From: CAYINU01 sp964364855
GTDB taxonomy: Bacteria; Margulisbacteria; Marinamargulisbacteria; CAYINU01
Direction: 5' to 3'
DNA: 52,344 bases
NCBI GenBank assembly: GCA_964364855.1
Contig: CAYINU010000004.1
Location: forward strand, 1-52,344
Part shown: positions 19,701 through 28,208 of the stretch, piece by piece
Layout of the letters: every line of letters starts with the position of its first letter
Position numbering within the stretch: position 1 is the stretch's first letter
Notes under the pieces: model-generated
Database searches by the model: none
Told to the model about the DNA's origin: nothing
Seen by the model: the letters and a program-made list of their open reading frames with translations, nothing else
Made by a program: the position numbers and the translations under genes

Positions 19701-19939
19701 GGCTCTCTCACTTGTTTGAAATATTGGGTCATAGCCGCGTCGGTTTCTAGTGTTGCCAGTAGCCGGTTTTTGGTCAGGGCTTTGCTGGCCCACTGCAGCC
19801 GGATCTGGGATTCATCCACTACCATTTCGGCCACGCGCTTGGCCTGACGGGACAGCCGGATGCGCGTCACCGTGGTCAGCACAACCCCGATCCACATCGC
19901 CAAAACAGACACCCATGCAAGCCACGCGATCATGTCCAT
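19697..19939 (-). CDS. Small bitopic membrane protein (80 aa)
   Basis: An N-terminal hydrophobic helix (about residues 3-24) is followed by a basic turn (RIRLSRQAKR) and a helical tail of about 45 residues. The positive charge after the helix suggests an outside-in topology with the tail in the cytoplasm. ATG at 19939 is preceded by GTGAGG at suitable spacing. It overlaps the next gene by 4 bases. It shares its plan with the products at 1439-1696 and 2574-2876. No family is recognised. Confidence 0.7.
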   Translation of the reverse strand: MDMIAWLAWVSVLAMWIGVVLTTVTRIRLSRQAKRVAEMVVDESQIRLQWASKALTKNRLLATLETDAAMTQYFKQVREP

Positions 19940-19987
19940 TATTGTACCTCACTTTACACGAGTCGAGCGTGGGTTAAAACCGCCATC

Positions 19988-22900
19988 TCAATACATCGGT
20001 CCGCGGGAATACATCGGTCGGAGGGCAGTCGCAGCAGGCTGGCTCCGAATTCCGATAGAGATGTAATATTTCTGTAACAACTCCATCCCCGGATACTCCG
20101 GCAACCTTCCTGGGATATCTGGTTTCCAATCTCCGCTGACAAGGTAAGATTTAAGATTCGCCAGCTGACGGTCCGAAGCCCGGGTATCCATGGCCTCCAA
20201 GGTCGCACCGACCCGCGCTATTACGCCTTGTTCCCAGTCGCGCACTGCCGGCGCCTTCAAGTCGGAGCCATCCGGCAAAGGAATACCCGCTTCCTGCATT
20301 GTGCGTAGGGCATACGTCAGGCGGTCAATATTATTGCAAAAGCTCATATGTTGGGGCACCTGCAGCCGCGCAACACGCAGATGGGCTTCCATTTCCGCCA
20401 TCATTTCCGCGCGCTGTTGGGCTATTTGTCTCTCGAACGCTTGAAGGTCGGTCTCCCGCTGTTGCTGCAATGCGGCCAATTGGGTTCGGAGATCGGCATT
20501 TTCTGTTTGTAGTCTAGCGTTTTCCGGTCGGAGTACGTCATTTTCTTCCCTGACCGGTCTCAGCTGTGCTTGACTCTCAGTCAGCTCTCTTTGAAGTCTT
20601 TCAAGGGTCTGTTGTAATGCCTCGTTTTGTTGTTGTGCAGCTGCTAATACTTTGTCAATTCGTTGCTGCGCAGCCCGGGCATCGGTAAGTTGTTGTGTCA
20701 ATTGGTCTCTCTCTTTCTCCGACGCCCGCAAGCGAACTGCAAGATCCGCGTTGGTGGTGTCCACATCCGTTAACCGGCGTACCGCTGTTTCCGCTGCTTG
20801 CAGCTTGTCAGTTTGCTCAGCCATTTGCTGTTTCAAATCAGCCAGTTCAACAGCAGCCTTATTCGCAGCGGCCTCAGCTGCTGCGTGTTGCTGTTCCAGC
20901 TCGCGCTGATGTTGGGCAGCGGTCGTATCTTTTTCTTGTACTAACTGTTCAAGGTGGACAGAAAGGTCTTTAGCCTGCTGTTCCGCTGCACGTTGGGCTT
21001 GTACGACTTCCCGAATTCGTCCGTTCAAGGCTTCGTTGTCACTCCGCACAGTGGCACTATCATTTCGAGCTGTGGCCAATTCCCTTTGAAGTAGCGCCAA
21101 AGTATGTCCAGCAGAAGCGGCTGTTGCCCGCGCGGCTGCCCGCTGCATAACGAACCGTGCATTTTCTGTTGCAGATCTGGCAGCCTGCGCCTGTACTGCT
21201 ACAACTTGTTCGGCAATAACGCTATATCTCACTTCTCTCTCTTCGATTTCAACTTGAAGCTCGTTAATTTGCCTGTGATATTCTTGCTGTTGGGTTTGCA
21301 CTGTCTCCTCTAGTTTAGTAGCCCGTCCCCTCGCTTGATCCACTTGCTCTCTGACGCCCTCAAGCGCTGCCAGTTTAGCTTGAAGCACTCTTATTTCGTC
21401 GTGTTTGCCACTCAGTTCGTTCCGTATTCGATCCAAATCTTCTTGCAGAGCCTTAATGGTTTGGTGAGCTTTATCAAGTTGCTGGGCTATCTGCAGCGTC
21501 TGCCAGTCCGTTTGGACCCCAACATCTGCCAGCGTTAATCCCCCATCTCTTTTGGGAGAGAAGTCTGCATCTCGCAGCTCGTCCCCAAGAGATGCGCCTG
21601 AGGTATCTACCTCAGGCCGCTGGTCTGCAGCTTGCGCTTCAGCCCATTGCCTTTCAAGGGCTGCTTGAAACTGCTGTGCTAGTGTGACTTTCACCTGGGC
21701 CTCTTCCAACCGATGTTGCAACTCCGTTACTTGTTCCTTGAACAGAAGCGCCGATTCAAGTTCTCTGGTTAGTTTGTTAACTGCCTCTTCAAAGTTGCTC
21801 GCTTTCGATATCAACTGTGCATGTTTAAGTTCTAAATCGCGCAGCCGGCTATTAGACTTCCTCAACTCCTCCGAAAGGCTATCCCTCTCCCTCTCGGTTC
21901 CTTTAAGTCTGGCCAGAAGCGCACCCTCTCTCTGCTGTGCCTCCCGCCGCGGAGTCAGCACTTGTTGGCGAAGCTCGTCTATTCCCAGTTCACGTTCGCG
22001 TAGCAATTGAGTGCTGTCGGCCAGCCTACGTACCAAGGCTTCGTTTTCACGTCTACTCGCCACAATTAGAGCCGCTTGTTCTTGGACCTGAGCCTGAACC
22101 TCTTCCAAATTGATCTCAGTGTTCGCGACGAGCTTCTCCATCTGTTGGAGGGTTCTCCGAAGGGCTGTTACTGTTTTTTCAGCTGTCTCCGCCCTTTCGG
22201 TCAATGTGGCGTTGGCGGCCTTTTCATCTTCTAGCGCTCGTACTACCCGTTCCAAGTCACTAAAGACAACCTGTGCTTCTTGAAGGCCCTCTTCTAACGC
22301 CGCATTACGATCACGCAGTTTCTGACTTCTAGTTTCTACTTCCTCAACATGCTGTTTCGCAACCGTTACAACTTTCATGATCAGCTCACGGATCACGTCC
22401 GGGTTTACACCGGTCTCTCTGGCAAGCGCAGAGATGGCGGCCTCGGTCCCATCATTAACACTGCTGGGTTCCTGCTCCTCTTCCCATGCAAGCCGAGTCG
22501 ATGGTCTCTGTGATGCAATCTGCTCGGCTATCGTTTTGCCATCGGGCAACGACACTTGTTCCAAAAGCCTTTTTTGTATCAAAGCCTGCCTCATTAACCC
22601 ATCACGTTCATCTAACTCGGCTTGATAATGGGCTGCTCCAATCTGTCCTATCAAGGCTCGACATAAGGTTGTTCTCTCACCGGGAATTCCCAAATCGGTA
22701 GGATATTGCGTCATGAGATCATTAAGTATTTCCAGCCGTTCGGTAGAAGATTGACGTTTCTTATTGTCAAGTACCTCCCCGAGGTTCCGTCTAAATTCGT
22801 CATTATCCCGCTTGGCATTTTTCATATGAGCCAAAAGACGGTTGACAGTACCAAGCTCCGCTATGAGCATCTCCGCTAGCTTATTAGCCGTGCTAACTCC

Positions 22901-23161
22901 TGCTTTTCGAAGTATTTCCTGAGCCATGGTAACAGGATCGAATGTTCCCTTTTGACATGCCTCCCATACTAGTTGCGCATAGCGTTCCAAATTCTGATCC
23001 ATTTCCTGTCTGATTTTTCTTCCATCTTCTGTAAGGTAAGGGGATGTAGTACCCGATACGGTCCTGGCCACCGGCTCCGAAAGAGAAAGTGCCCCACTCC
23101 CGATGATGAGGGGTGCATTTAATGGATTTAATGGAGAAGAAACTGCCATTCGTCTTAGCAT
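19988..23161 (-). CDS. Long coiled-coil protein (1,057 aa)
   Basis: After a short polar N-terminus and a helical region to about residue 250, the protein is a nearly continuous coiled coil (about residues 250-960) dominated by Glu, Gln, Ala, Leu and Arg heptads. It ends in a globular-looking C-terminal region of about 100 residues with aromatic and Pro residues, finishing in a short repeat, MYSRGPMY. Such length could make a rod of several tens of nanometres, suggesting a ruler, tether or filament, which is inference. ATG at 23161 follows AAGGGG at good spacing; ATG at 23149 is an alternative. About 100 bases separate it from the kinase gene upstream, the largest gap in the train, so a secondary promoter there is possible. 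The DNA looks less GC-rich than its neighbours. Confidence 0.8.
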   Translation of the reverse strand: MLRRMAVSSPLNPLNAPLIIGSGALSLSEPVARTVSGTTSPYLTEDGRKIRQEMDQNLERYAQLVWEACQKGTFDPVTMAQEILRKAGVSTANKLAEMLIAELGTVNRLLAHMKNAKRDNDEFRRNLGEVLDNKKRQSSTERLEILNDLMTQYPTDLGIPGERTTLCRALIGQIGAAHYQAELDERDGLMRQALIQKRLLEQVSLPDGKTIAEQIASQRPSTRLAWEEEQEPSSVNDGTEAAISALARETGVNPDVIRELIMKVVTVAKQHVEEVETRSQKLRDRNAALEEGLQEAQVVFSDLERVVRALEDEKAANATLTERAETAEKTVTALRRTLQQMEKLVANTEINLEEVQAQVQEQAALIVASRRENEALVRRLADSTQLLRERELGIDELRQQVLTPRREAQQREGALLARLKGTERERDSLSEELRKSNSRLRDLELKHAQLISKASNFEEAVNKLTRELESALLFKEQVTELQHRLEEAQVKVTLAQQFQAALERQWAEAQAADQRPEVDTSGASLGDELRDADFSPKRDGGLTLADVGVQTDWQTLQIAQQLDKAHQTIKALQEDLDRIRNELSGKHDEIRVLQAKLAALEGVREQVDQARGRATKLEETVQTQQQEYHRQINELQVEIEEREVRYSVIAEQVVAVQAQAARSATENARFVMQRAAARATAASAGHTLALLQRELATARNDSATVRSDNEALNGRIREVVQAQRAAEQQAKDLSVHLEQLVQEKDTTAAQHQRELEQQHAAAEAAANKAAVELADLKQQMAEQTDKLQAAETAVRRLTDVDTTNADLAVRLRASEKERDQLTQQLTDARAAQQRIDKVLAAAQQQNEALQQTLERLQRELTESQAQLRPVREENDVLRPENARLQTENADLRTQLAALQQQRETDLQAFERQIAQQRAEMMAEMEAHLRVARLQVPQHMSFCNNIDRLTYALRTMQEAGIPLPDGSDLKAPAVRDWEQGVIARVGATLEAMDTRASDRQLANLKSYLVSGDWKPDIPGRLPEYPGMELLQKYYISIGIRSQPAATALRPMYSRGPMY

Positions 23162-23260
23162 CTCAACCCCTTCTCACCAACGTGTTCGCACACGCACAAC
23201 GTGACCGACAATACTGCATTCCACGTTATCGTCAGATAGGCAAGCGAACTTGCAGGAAAA

Positions 23261-24310
23261 CTAGGCTTCGGAGACGGGCGAAAAGAAGTCGAAAATCGCC
23301 GCCCAATAGTCCGGTGCTTTCACGCGGTTGAGGGGTTCCACCCACCGGTACACCAGATTGGACGCACTTTCCCGCTTGATCTCGGCCTCCTTGCCCAGGT
23401 TATGGACCAAAAATAAAATCAATAAACCATTGACCGTTGCGATGTCCGGCACAGCTGCCACCGCCATCAGTCGGGGCAAGGACCGTTCGTGCCACGCACG
23501 GATAGCCGCATGCACGGCCGGCCATTGCGGTGTGCCATAGGCGGCATCAGACCCCAGCCATAACACAATAAACAACGCATAAAAATAGTCAAATAACGGC
23601 GGTTGATCGACCTGGTAGTCTTCCCAGTCCATCACCACGATAGCGTCTTGGTTCCACCCGATATTGTAGGGGTTGAAATCCCCGTGCAGGCCGGCCAGCG
23701 GCACCTGGGCGGACACGACCTGGGCCAAATCTGCCCGAAAGGCCTCATACACCTTTTGCAAAATGTCGGTCACATAGGCCGAGTTGGGAGATACGCGGGC
23801 AAATATGCCTTCGGTCCAGGCGGTAAAAACCGCGGCATCCAGCCGCCCACTCCCTCGCGACCGCTGGGTCCAGCGTACCAGCCATTCCGTCACGCGGTCG
23901 GCACGTGCGGCATCAAACTGGCCGGTTTTGGCCTCCTGGGTAATCTGCTGGTACCAATGGATATGCGGCAGGTAGGACGCCACCACCCAGAGCCGGCTAT
24001 CGGCATAAAACATGCCCAGGGGTCGGGCCACAGTATCGCCCAGGCCCATTTCCCGGGCCTGTCGGAGGGCATGGACCTCGTTTTGCAGGCTGGCCTGGGC
24101 CACCGCTGAGGCAGTCTGACCAAATTTCATGACGGCCACTGGCCGGTCGTGATCACAAACGGTCAGAACCAGGCACCGGTGGGAGGATTCTTTGCGAATT
24201 TCATTGAGAAAAAACCCCATATCGGCAGGCCAGGTGAGTTCCACCTCTGCCGCATGGGCGCGCAGGATGGCTTCGATTTCGGGCATTTTTTGGACCGGTC
24301 TATCCGTCAT
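23261..24310 (-). CDS. APH/choline-kinase-fold phosphotransferase (349 aa)
   Basis: This is a small-molecule-kinase-like protein of the aminoglycoside phosphotransferase fold. Visible kinase landmarks are Lys62 in VAVMKFG, Glu78 in LQNEVHAL, the catalytic loop HGDFNPYN (His209, Asp211, Asn216) and the metal-binding Asp228 in VVMDWED. The key residues are intact, so ATP-dependent phosphorylation is expected. The substrate cannot be read from sequence: sugars, choline, ethanolamine or amino alcohols are typical for the fold. ATG at 24310 was chosen because the longer frame lies inside the upstream gene; the genes overlap by 11 bases. In context it may phosphorylate a surface decoration built with the glycosyltransferase of the same train. 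Antibiotic resistance is unlikely. Confidence 0.8.
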   Translation of the reverse strand: MTDRPVQKMPEIEAILRAHAAEVELTWPADMGFFLNEIRKESSHRCLVLTVCDHDRPVAVMKFGQTASAVAQASLQNEVHALRQAREMGLGDTVARPLGMFYADSRLWVVASYLPHIHWYQQITQEAKTGQFDAARADRVTEWLVRWTQRSRGSGRLDAAVFTAWTEGIFARVSPNSAYVTDILQKVYEAFRADLAQVVSAQVPLAGLHGDFNPYNIGWNQDAIVVMDWEDYQVDQPPLFDYFYALFIVLWLGSDAAYGTPQWPAVHAAIRAWHERSLPRLMAVAAVPDIATVNGLLILFLVHNLGKEAEIKRESASNLVYRWVEPLNRVKAPDYWAAIFDFFSPVSEA

Positions 24311-25172
24311 GGCGTTTTCGGTGGAGGCCGCCACCCTGGCAGACGTGGTTAAACCAAAACAGGCATTGATCACAGGCCAAAAATGACGGCACCACAAACC
24401 GCAATTGCGCCTCTCGGTCTGCCAGCATCCGCCGCGCCAGTTGCGGGGTGGGAAACGAGCTACGATCCCAACGTTCGGTAAACGCGGGGTCCCAATGGGC
24501 AAGTTTGCCATCCGGCAGTATCCGGAACCACCCACCCTCGCCCACAAACCGAAACACGGTTCCCGATGCGTTCAGCACGTCCAGCTGGTCGGTATTAAAT
24601 TGACACATCACCACCAGGTCCTCGATCACGGTTTTGTACCCCGCTCCAAAGGCCACGGATACCAAGTTGATGATCGCGGGGGTGAGGGCCTTCAGGCCGG
24701 TCAATGACTTATCTTGGGCCACCCGGACGCGTAAGACGGGATACAGCTTCAACTCCCGCAACAGCGGCAGAAGGTAAATGAAGTTTTCTGCGGGATCATC
24801 CAAGGTCACGGAGAGCGTAACCCGGGTATACCGTTTTTCGGAAAAGGTTCGCAAATGGGACTCCAGAGCCTCCCAGGCCGCCTCCGAATACCGCTGTGGA
24901 TTTTGAAGCAACACCTCGGTTTCGGAAAAGGTTCGCATGATCACCTGCCGCAATTCAGGCCGAAAGAGGCCGTTGGTGCGCAAAATGGCATAGCGCCGCG
25001 GCGAAATCAGCTGCTCGCACAGCTGGATAACAGCGGGGTTTTGGGTGGGCTCTACCCCTTCAATGACAAGCTGAATTGACGGCGGTATCCAGGTCAAGTC
25101 GTCCGCAAACGTCTGAGGAGAAAGTTGGCGGTATCGCGAGCCGTCTTGGTCATTCCAGACGATAGCGATCAT
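24300..25172 (-). CDS. Radical-SAM-like protein lacking the N-terminal CxxxCxxC motif (290 aa)
   Basis: Residues about 38-72 (GVEPTQNPAVIQL then AILRTNG) resemble the G-G-E-P-L and T-N-G regions of the radical SAM barrel, and later alternating strands and helices fit a partial barrel. The C-terminus has Cys-x2-Cys-x7-Cys followed by GGG (FLACDQC, then HVCQGGG), like the auxiliary cluster region of SPASM proteins. The N-terminus, however, has no cysteine triplet for the SAM-binding cluster, so radical chemistry as known is not supported. It may be a degenerate member acting as a peptide-binding partner, or use another mechanism. The upstream gene overlaps it by 23 bases. Assignment rests on visual resemblance only. 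Confidence 0.5.
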   Translation of the reverse strand: MIAIVWNDQDGSRYRQLSPQTFADDLTWIPPSIQLVIEGVEPTQNPAVIQLCEQLISPRRYAILRTNGLFRPELRQVIMRTFSETEVLLQNPQRYSEAAWEALESHLRTFSEKRYTRVTLSVTLDDPAENFIYLLPLLRELKLYPVLRVRVAQDKSLTGLKALTPAIINLVSVAFGAGYKTVIEDLVVMCQFNTDQLDVLNASGTVFRFVGEGGWFRILPDGKLAHWDPAFTERWDRSSFPTPQLARRMLADREAQLRFVVPSFLACDQCLFWFNHVCQGGGLHRKRHDG

Positions 25173-25500
25173 CGTTGCGAATGGTTTCCAAAAAAGTCGC
25201 GGTTTTTCCCAACAATTGCCCTGCGACTTCCAGCAGGATGATTTGATCCTCTCTGGGCTGGGCCAAGAGGGTCCGAAAATCCGCGTCCAGCCGCGTCAGA
25301 TCGTCATGATAATGTTGCAGTTCGTGCTTTAACGCGGCATAGGCCGTGCGCTGCGGCTCGGGCAGGGGATGTTGCACGATGTGGGATACACTGGCCTGAA
25401 ATTCGGCCACCACGCGGCGGTACTTGTCCACCGTCTCCATCGTGGACCGGATCAAGCCTGCAATCCGGTCGACCACGTCCCGAGAGATCGTCTCGCCCAT
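25150..25500 (-). CDS. Small helical protein after the hook homologue (116 aa)
   Basis: The product is all-helical and charged, with no membrane segment or signal peptide, and has a His/Gln-rich middle (HELQHYHDDL). Its start shares one base with the stop of the FlgG-like gene (TAATG), indicating tight translational coupling. In flagellar systems, export chaperones such as FlgN are short helical proteins of similar size, so a chaperone for a neighbouring exported protein is an attractive idea. No sequence signature proves it. Confidence 0.7.
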   Translation of the reverse strand: MGETISRDVVDRIAGLIRSTMETVDKYRRVVAEFQASVSHIVQHPLPEPQRTAYAALKHELQHYHDDLTRLDADFRTLLAQPREDQIILLEVAGQLLGKTATFLETIRNDDRYRLE

Positions 25501-26387
25501 TACGAGACTTTGCTGATGAAGTCGGTAATCACCTTGTTGATCGTCGTCAGCGACGACAGCACCGCGTTATACCCCCGCTGTAGCTGAATGCCCAGCACGG
25601 TGATATCGGCAGGGTTCACGTTCGATGCCTCTGCCGCAGTGCCTTGGACGGTGGAAAAACCGGCCTCACCGGACCGGCCATACGCGATGGGGTTTCCCGA
25701 TCCTGTAGTAGGCGAATACGCACTGCCTTCGATGGGCGCGATCTTGGAGGGATTGGCAAACTTGGCCAAGCCCAGTTGGAATAACGCTGTCCCGGGAGGG
25801 ATGATGGTATTCGCTTCCTGGCGCTGGCGGGCAGTCTCTCTGGCATTGAAATTGGTCATCAGCACACCATCGGTTTCAAAACCGACATCAAAAAGGTCTT
25901 GCGTTGTCGGATCGAGAGTGATGGGAACCAATCTTGAGGTATCCGCCACACCGTTAACGACGCGGTATCCCATGACCGAACGACCGAAACTGTCTTGTAA
26001 CCGTCCCGACGAGTCAAAGGTAAAATCCGATTTTCGTTTGTAGTAAAACTGGCTGCCAATCGCGGCTTGGACCACGAAAAAGTCCTGACCGATAACAGCC
26101 GCATTTAACGCGCGTCCGGCCTTGATGGACCCTTGTGTAAAATTGATACCGGTCGGAATCAGAGTAAGCCCGGATGGAATGTTGGCCGTTGCAGGCGCAG
26201 CCACACCACCGTGGGGACTGGTACCGCCGGATACGGCCGTCATGGATTTGGAAAACAGAGACTGGAACGTGTAATCCGTTCCTTTATAGGCGTCGTCTTG
26301 GAAATGTTGTAAGTCAGCAGACAGGATTTGAATAGCATTGACGAAAGCCTGGAGGGAGTTTTGCGTCGTCGCGAACATATCAAACAT
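25500..26387 (-). CDS. Flagellar rod/hook protein homologue, FlgG/FlgE type (295 aa)
   Basis: The plan of flagellar rod and hook subunits is clear. A region at about residues 80-106 (GINFTQGS, then IGQDFFVV) corresponds to the family's dfsqG and GdGFFvV signature. FTFDSSGRL and FGRSVMGY at about 122-141 match the next one. The C-terminal third (GLAKFANPSKI, then GEAGFSTVQ, then EASNV followed by a long helix with LQRGYNAV) matches the Flg_bbr_C domain. The N-terminal helix is present but the usual ANN-AN-NT-GYK motif is not conserved. Flagellar rod and hook proteins are exported by the flagellar type III apparatus and polymerise outside the inner membrane, and there is no Sec signal here. No other flagellar gene is in the window. 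ATG at 26387 has AAGGAGA upstream. Confidence 0.85.
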   Translation of the reverse strand: MFDMFATTQNSLQAFVNAIQILSADLQHFQDDAYKGTDYTFQSLFSKSMTAVSGGTSPHGGVAAPATANIPSGLTLIPTGINFTQGSIKAGRALNAAVIGQDFFVVQAAIGSQFYYKRKSDFTFDSSGRLQDSFGRSVMGYRVVNGVADTSRLVPITLDPTTQDLFDVGFETDGVLMTNFNARETARQRQEANTIIPPGTALFQLGLAKFANPSKIAPIEGSAYSPTTGSGNPIAYGRSGEAGFSTVQGTAAEASNVNPADITVLGIQLQRGYNAVLSSLTTINKVITDFISKVS

Positions 26388-26399
26388 GAAAGGTCTCCT

Positions 26400-28208
26400 T
26401 TAGGCCGCTTCGTCTACTGCGGGAGTCGAGATACGACGAACCGTTTGCCCCACTTGGATAAAAATATCCTCCTCTATACTAGACTCTTCCTTCAATCGGT
26501 TCAAGATTTGGATAAGCTGCTTACGCTTTCGGGACAAGCCGATCGTTTCAGACACTTCCATGCGCAGCTCCAGGTCATACAGCTCCTGGCGTACGGTATC
26601 AAACATTTCTCGGTTGGCTTTATTTTGCATGCTGGCTATCTCGGACTGGCTAACCGGTTCCCCCATATCAGACAGGCGGTTCAGGATGTCCGTCTTTTTG
26701 GTATTTAATATGTCAAAATCGTCGCCTTTGAGCTCAAACAGCGTGGCCTGCTCCAAACACAGTTTGTAAAACTCATCCAGCATGGCACCGCGGGCCAACA
26801 GCTGGCCCTCTTTTTCGACTTGGGACAGAACCTGATCTTCGATACCCAATTTGATCAGGCCGTTTTTGGCCCGGAAAATCTTAAAAGACAGCTCCAACCG
26901 CGCACGCAAACCGGGATTTAGGGCGCGGGCCATATAGAGCAGTCGCAATTTTTCTTCCAATTTTTCTTGGGCAGTCAAAATACGCACCTCAGGCGGCTTT
27001 TTTTGCTCTCCAGACTCGTGATCAAAAAAGCGCATCCCCCCCGAAGATACCCCCATACCCGCGGCCATGGCGGCAAAATCTGCCGCCCCCAGACTGTGGA
27101 TATAACGGGTTACCCGTTCCATTATGGGAGCGGTTAACACCGGTTCGCCCGTGATTTTTTCCGATATTTTTTGCAAATGCAGAATTTCCTTTTCAAACTT
27201 CGGCCAATCCTGGTCTCCGATATAACGGGAGAAAATATTGCCGGCTTCCTCGGCAACAAATCCTTTTAATTCGCTTTGAAACGTTTCATGTTCTTTGACA
27301 AACAATTGCTGGAAAGGCAATCGGCCAGCCGAGTACTCGTCCTCGGACTGGTAGGTATCCAGCATATGCTTCATGTCACGATAGGCCTGGACGCCTTCCG
27401 CATCACCTTTGGTATGGCGGGCAAAGTAGTAACGCATGACGTTTTTACGCACCAAATAGCTCAACGTATCCGAAGTCGCCTGTGCAACCCGAGTTTCCAC
27501 GGACACGCGCATGTCTTGGGTCACGCCCTGTTTTTCCATTTCCCCCCGTGAGGCGATGAGGGCTTTTTTATTTTTCTCATTTTTGTCCAGCAAATATCGG
27601 GCAAAGGCGGTGGAATAGGAGCGCACGGCCGTCTGCACATCGGACTTGGCAAATAGCCCTGTGGTGTCCCGACTGTCGTCGTGGCGGCTCATCTGCCGCT
27701 GTTGTTCCAGGGTCTGAGCGGTCCCCGGCATGGGAGCACTTTTGTCTTTGTGCGGGTTCCGAGCGCCTACCTGGCGGGAGTCAGACTCCTGGCGTTGCTT
27801 GCGTTGCAGCTGCTCGCTACTACCGGCCTGGGCTGAAACCGTCGCGGCATCCTTGTAATTTTCCTTTGATCCAAACCATTTCTTGGTTTCGGCTTCCAGC
27901 TCTTTTTCCAATTTTTTGCTCAAGACATTTTTTTGTTGCGTTTTCAGACGAGTCTGATCTTGCTCCGAAAAAATCTGGGCCAACGTGGCTTCCCGGTCAC
28001 CAAAAATCAGGTCCGAGGTCTTGTGCTCTTTTTTAGCCTGGGTTTTCTCTTCTTCTTCTTGTTTGGTTTGGCGCTGCAACAGCTGCTCCAGCGTCTGTGG
28101 CTTGGCATCTGCGTCAACCGATTTTTGCTTCTCAGGCCGAACGTCATCGTCATTCCATTTTCGCCCCTCAGAAACCCGCCCCGATGACCCCCCGAAGATT
28201 TCAGCCAT
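26400..28208 (-). CDS. Charged helical protein of unknown function (602 aa)
   Basis: The first ~200 residues are very polar (Lys, Glu, Gln, Asp), likely disordered with coiled stretches. The rest is helical, with several amphipathic helices and a Met/Gly-rich break near residues 375-390. There is no signal peptide or membrane helix. The general plan, a disordered N-terminus plus helical repeats, is reminiscent of type III gatekeeper proteins, but I could not find a convincing motif and do not call it one. ATG at 28208 overlaps the glycosyltransferase gene by 8 bases. It is followed 12 bases later by the hook homologue, so the two are probably made together. Confidence 0.75.
   Translation of the reverse strand: MAEIFGGSSGRVSEGRKWNDDDVRPEKQKSVDADAKPQTLEQLLQRQTKQEEEEKTQAKKEHKTSDLIFGDREATLAQIFSEQDQTRLKTQQKNVLSKKLEKELEAETKKWFGSKENYKDAATVSAQAGSSEQLQRKQRQESDSRQVGARNPHKDKSAPMPGTAQTLEQQRQMSRHDDSRDTTGLFAKSDVQTAVRSYSTAFARYLLDKNEKNKKALIASRGEMEKQGVTQDMRVSVETRVAQATSDTLSYLVRKNVMRYYFARHTKGDAEGVQAYRDMKHMLDTYQSEDEYSAGRLPFQQLFVKEHETFQSELKGFVAEEAGNIFSRYIGDQDWPKFEKEILHLQKISEKITGEPVLTAPIMERVTRYIHSLGAADFAAMAAGMGVSSGGMRFFDHESGEQKKPPEVRILTAQEKLEEKLRLLYMARALNPGLRARLELSFKIFRAKNGLIKLGIEDQVLSQVEKEGQLLARGAMLDEFYKLCLEQATLFELKGDDFDILNTKKTDILNRLSDMGEPVSQSEIASMQNKANREMFDTVRQELYDLELRMEVSETIGLSRKRKQLIQILNRLKEESSIEEDIFIQVGQTVRRISTPAVDEAA

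Noticed and set aside
23261..24310. Aminoglycoside resistance gene
   Set aside because: The fold is shared with many sugar and amino-alcohol kinases, and the gene sits inside a long structural operon with no mobile element nearby.
26400..28208. Type III gatekeeper (YopN/HrpJ-like) identity for the 602-residue protein
   Set aside because: Only the general helical plan is similar; I could not point to a diagnostic motif.
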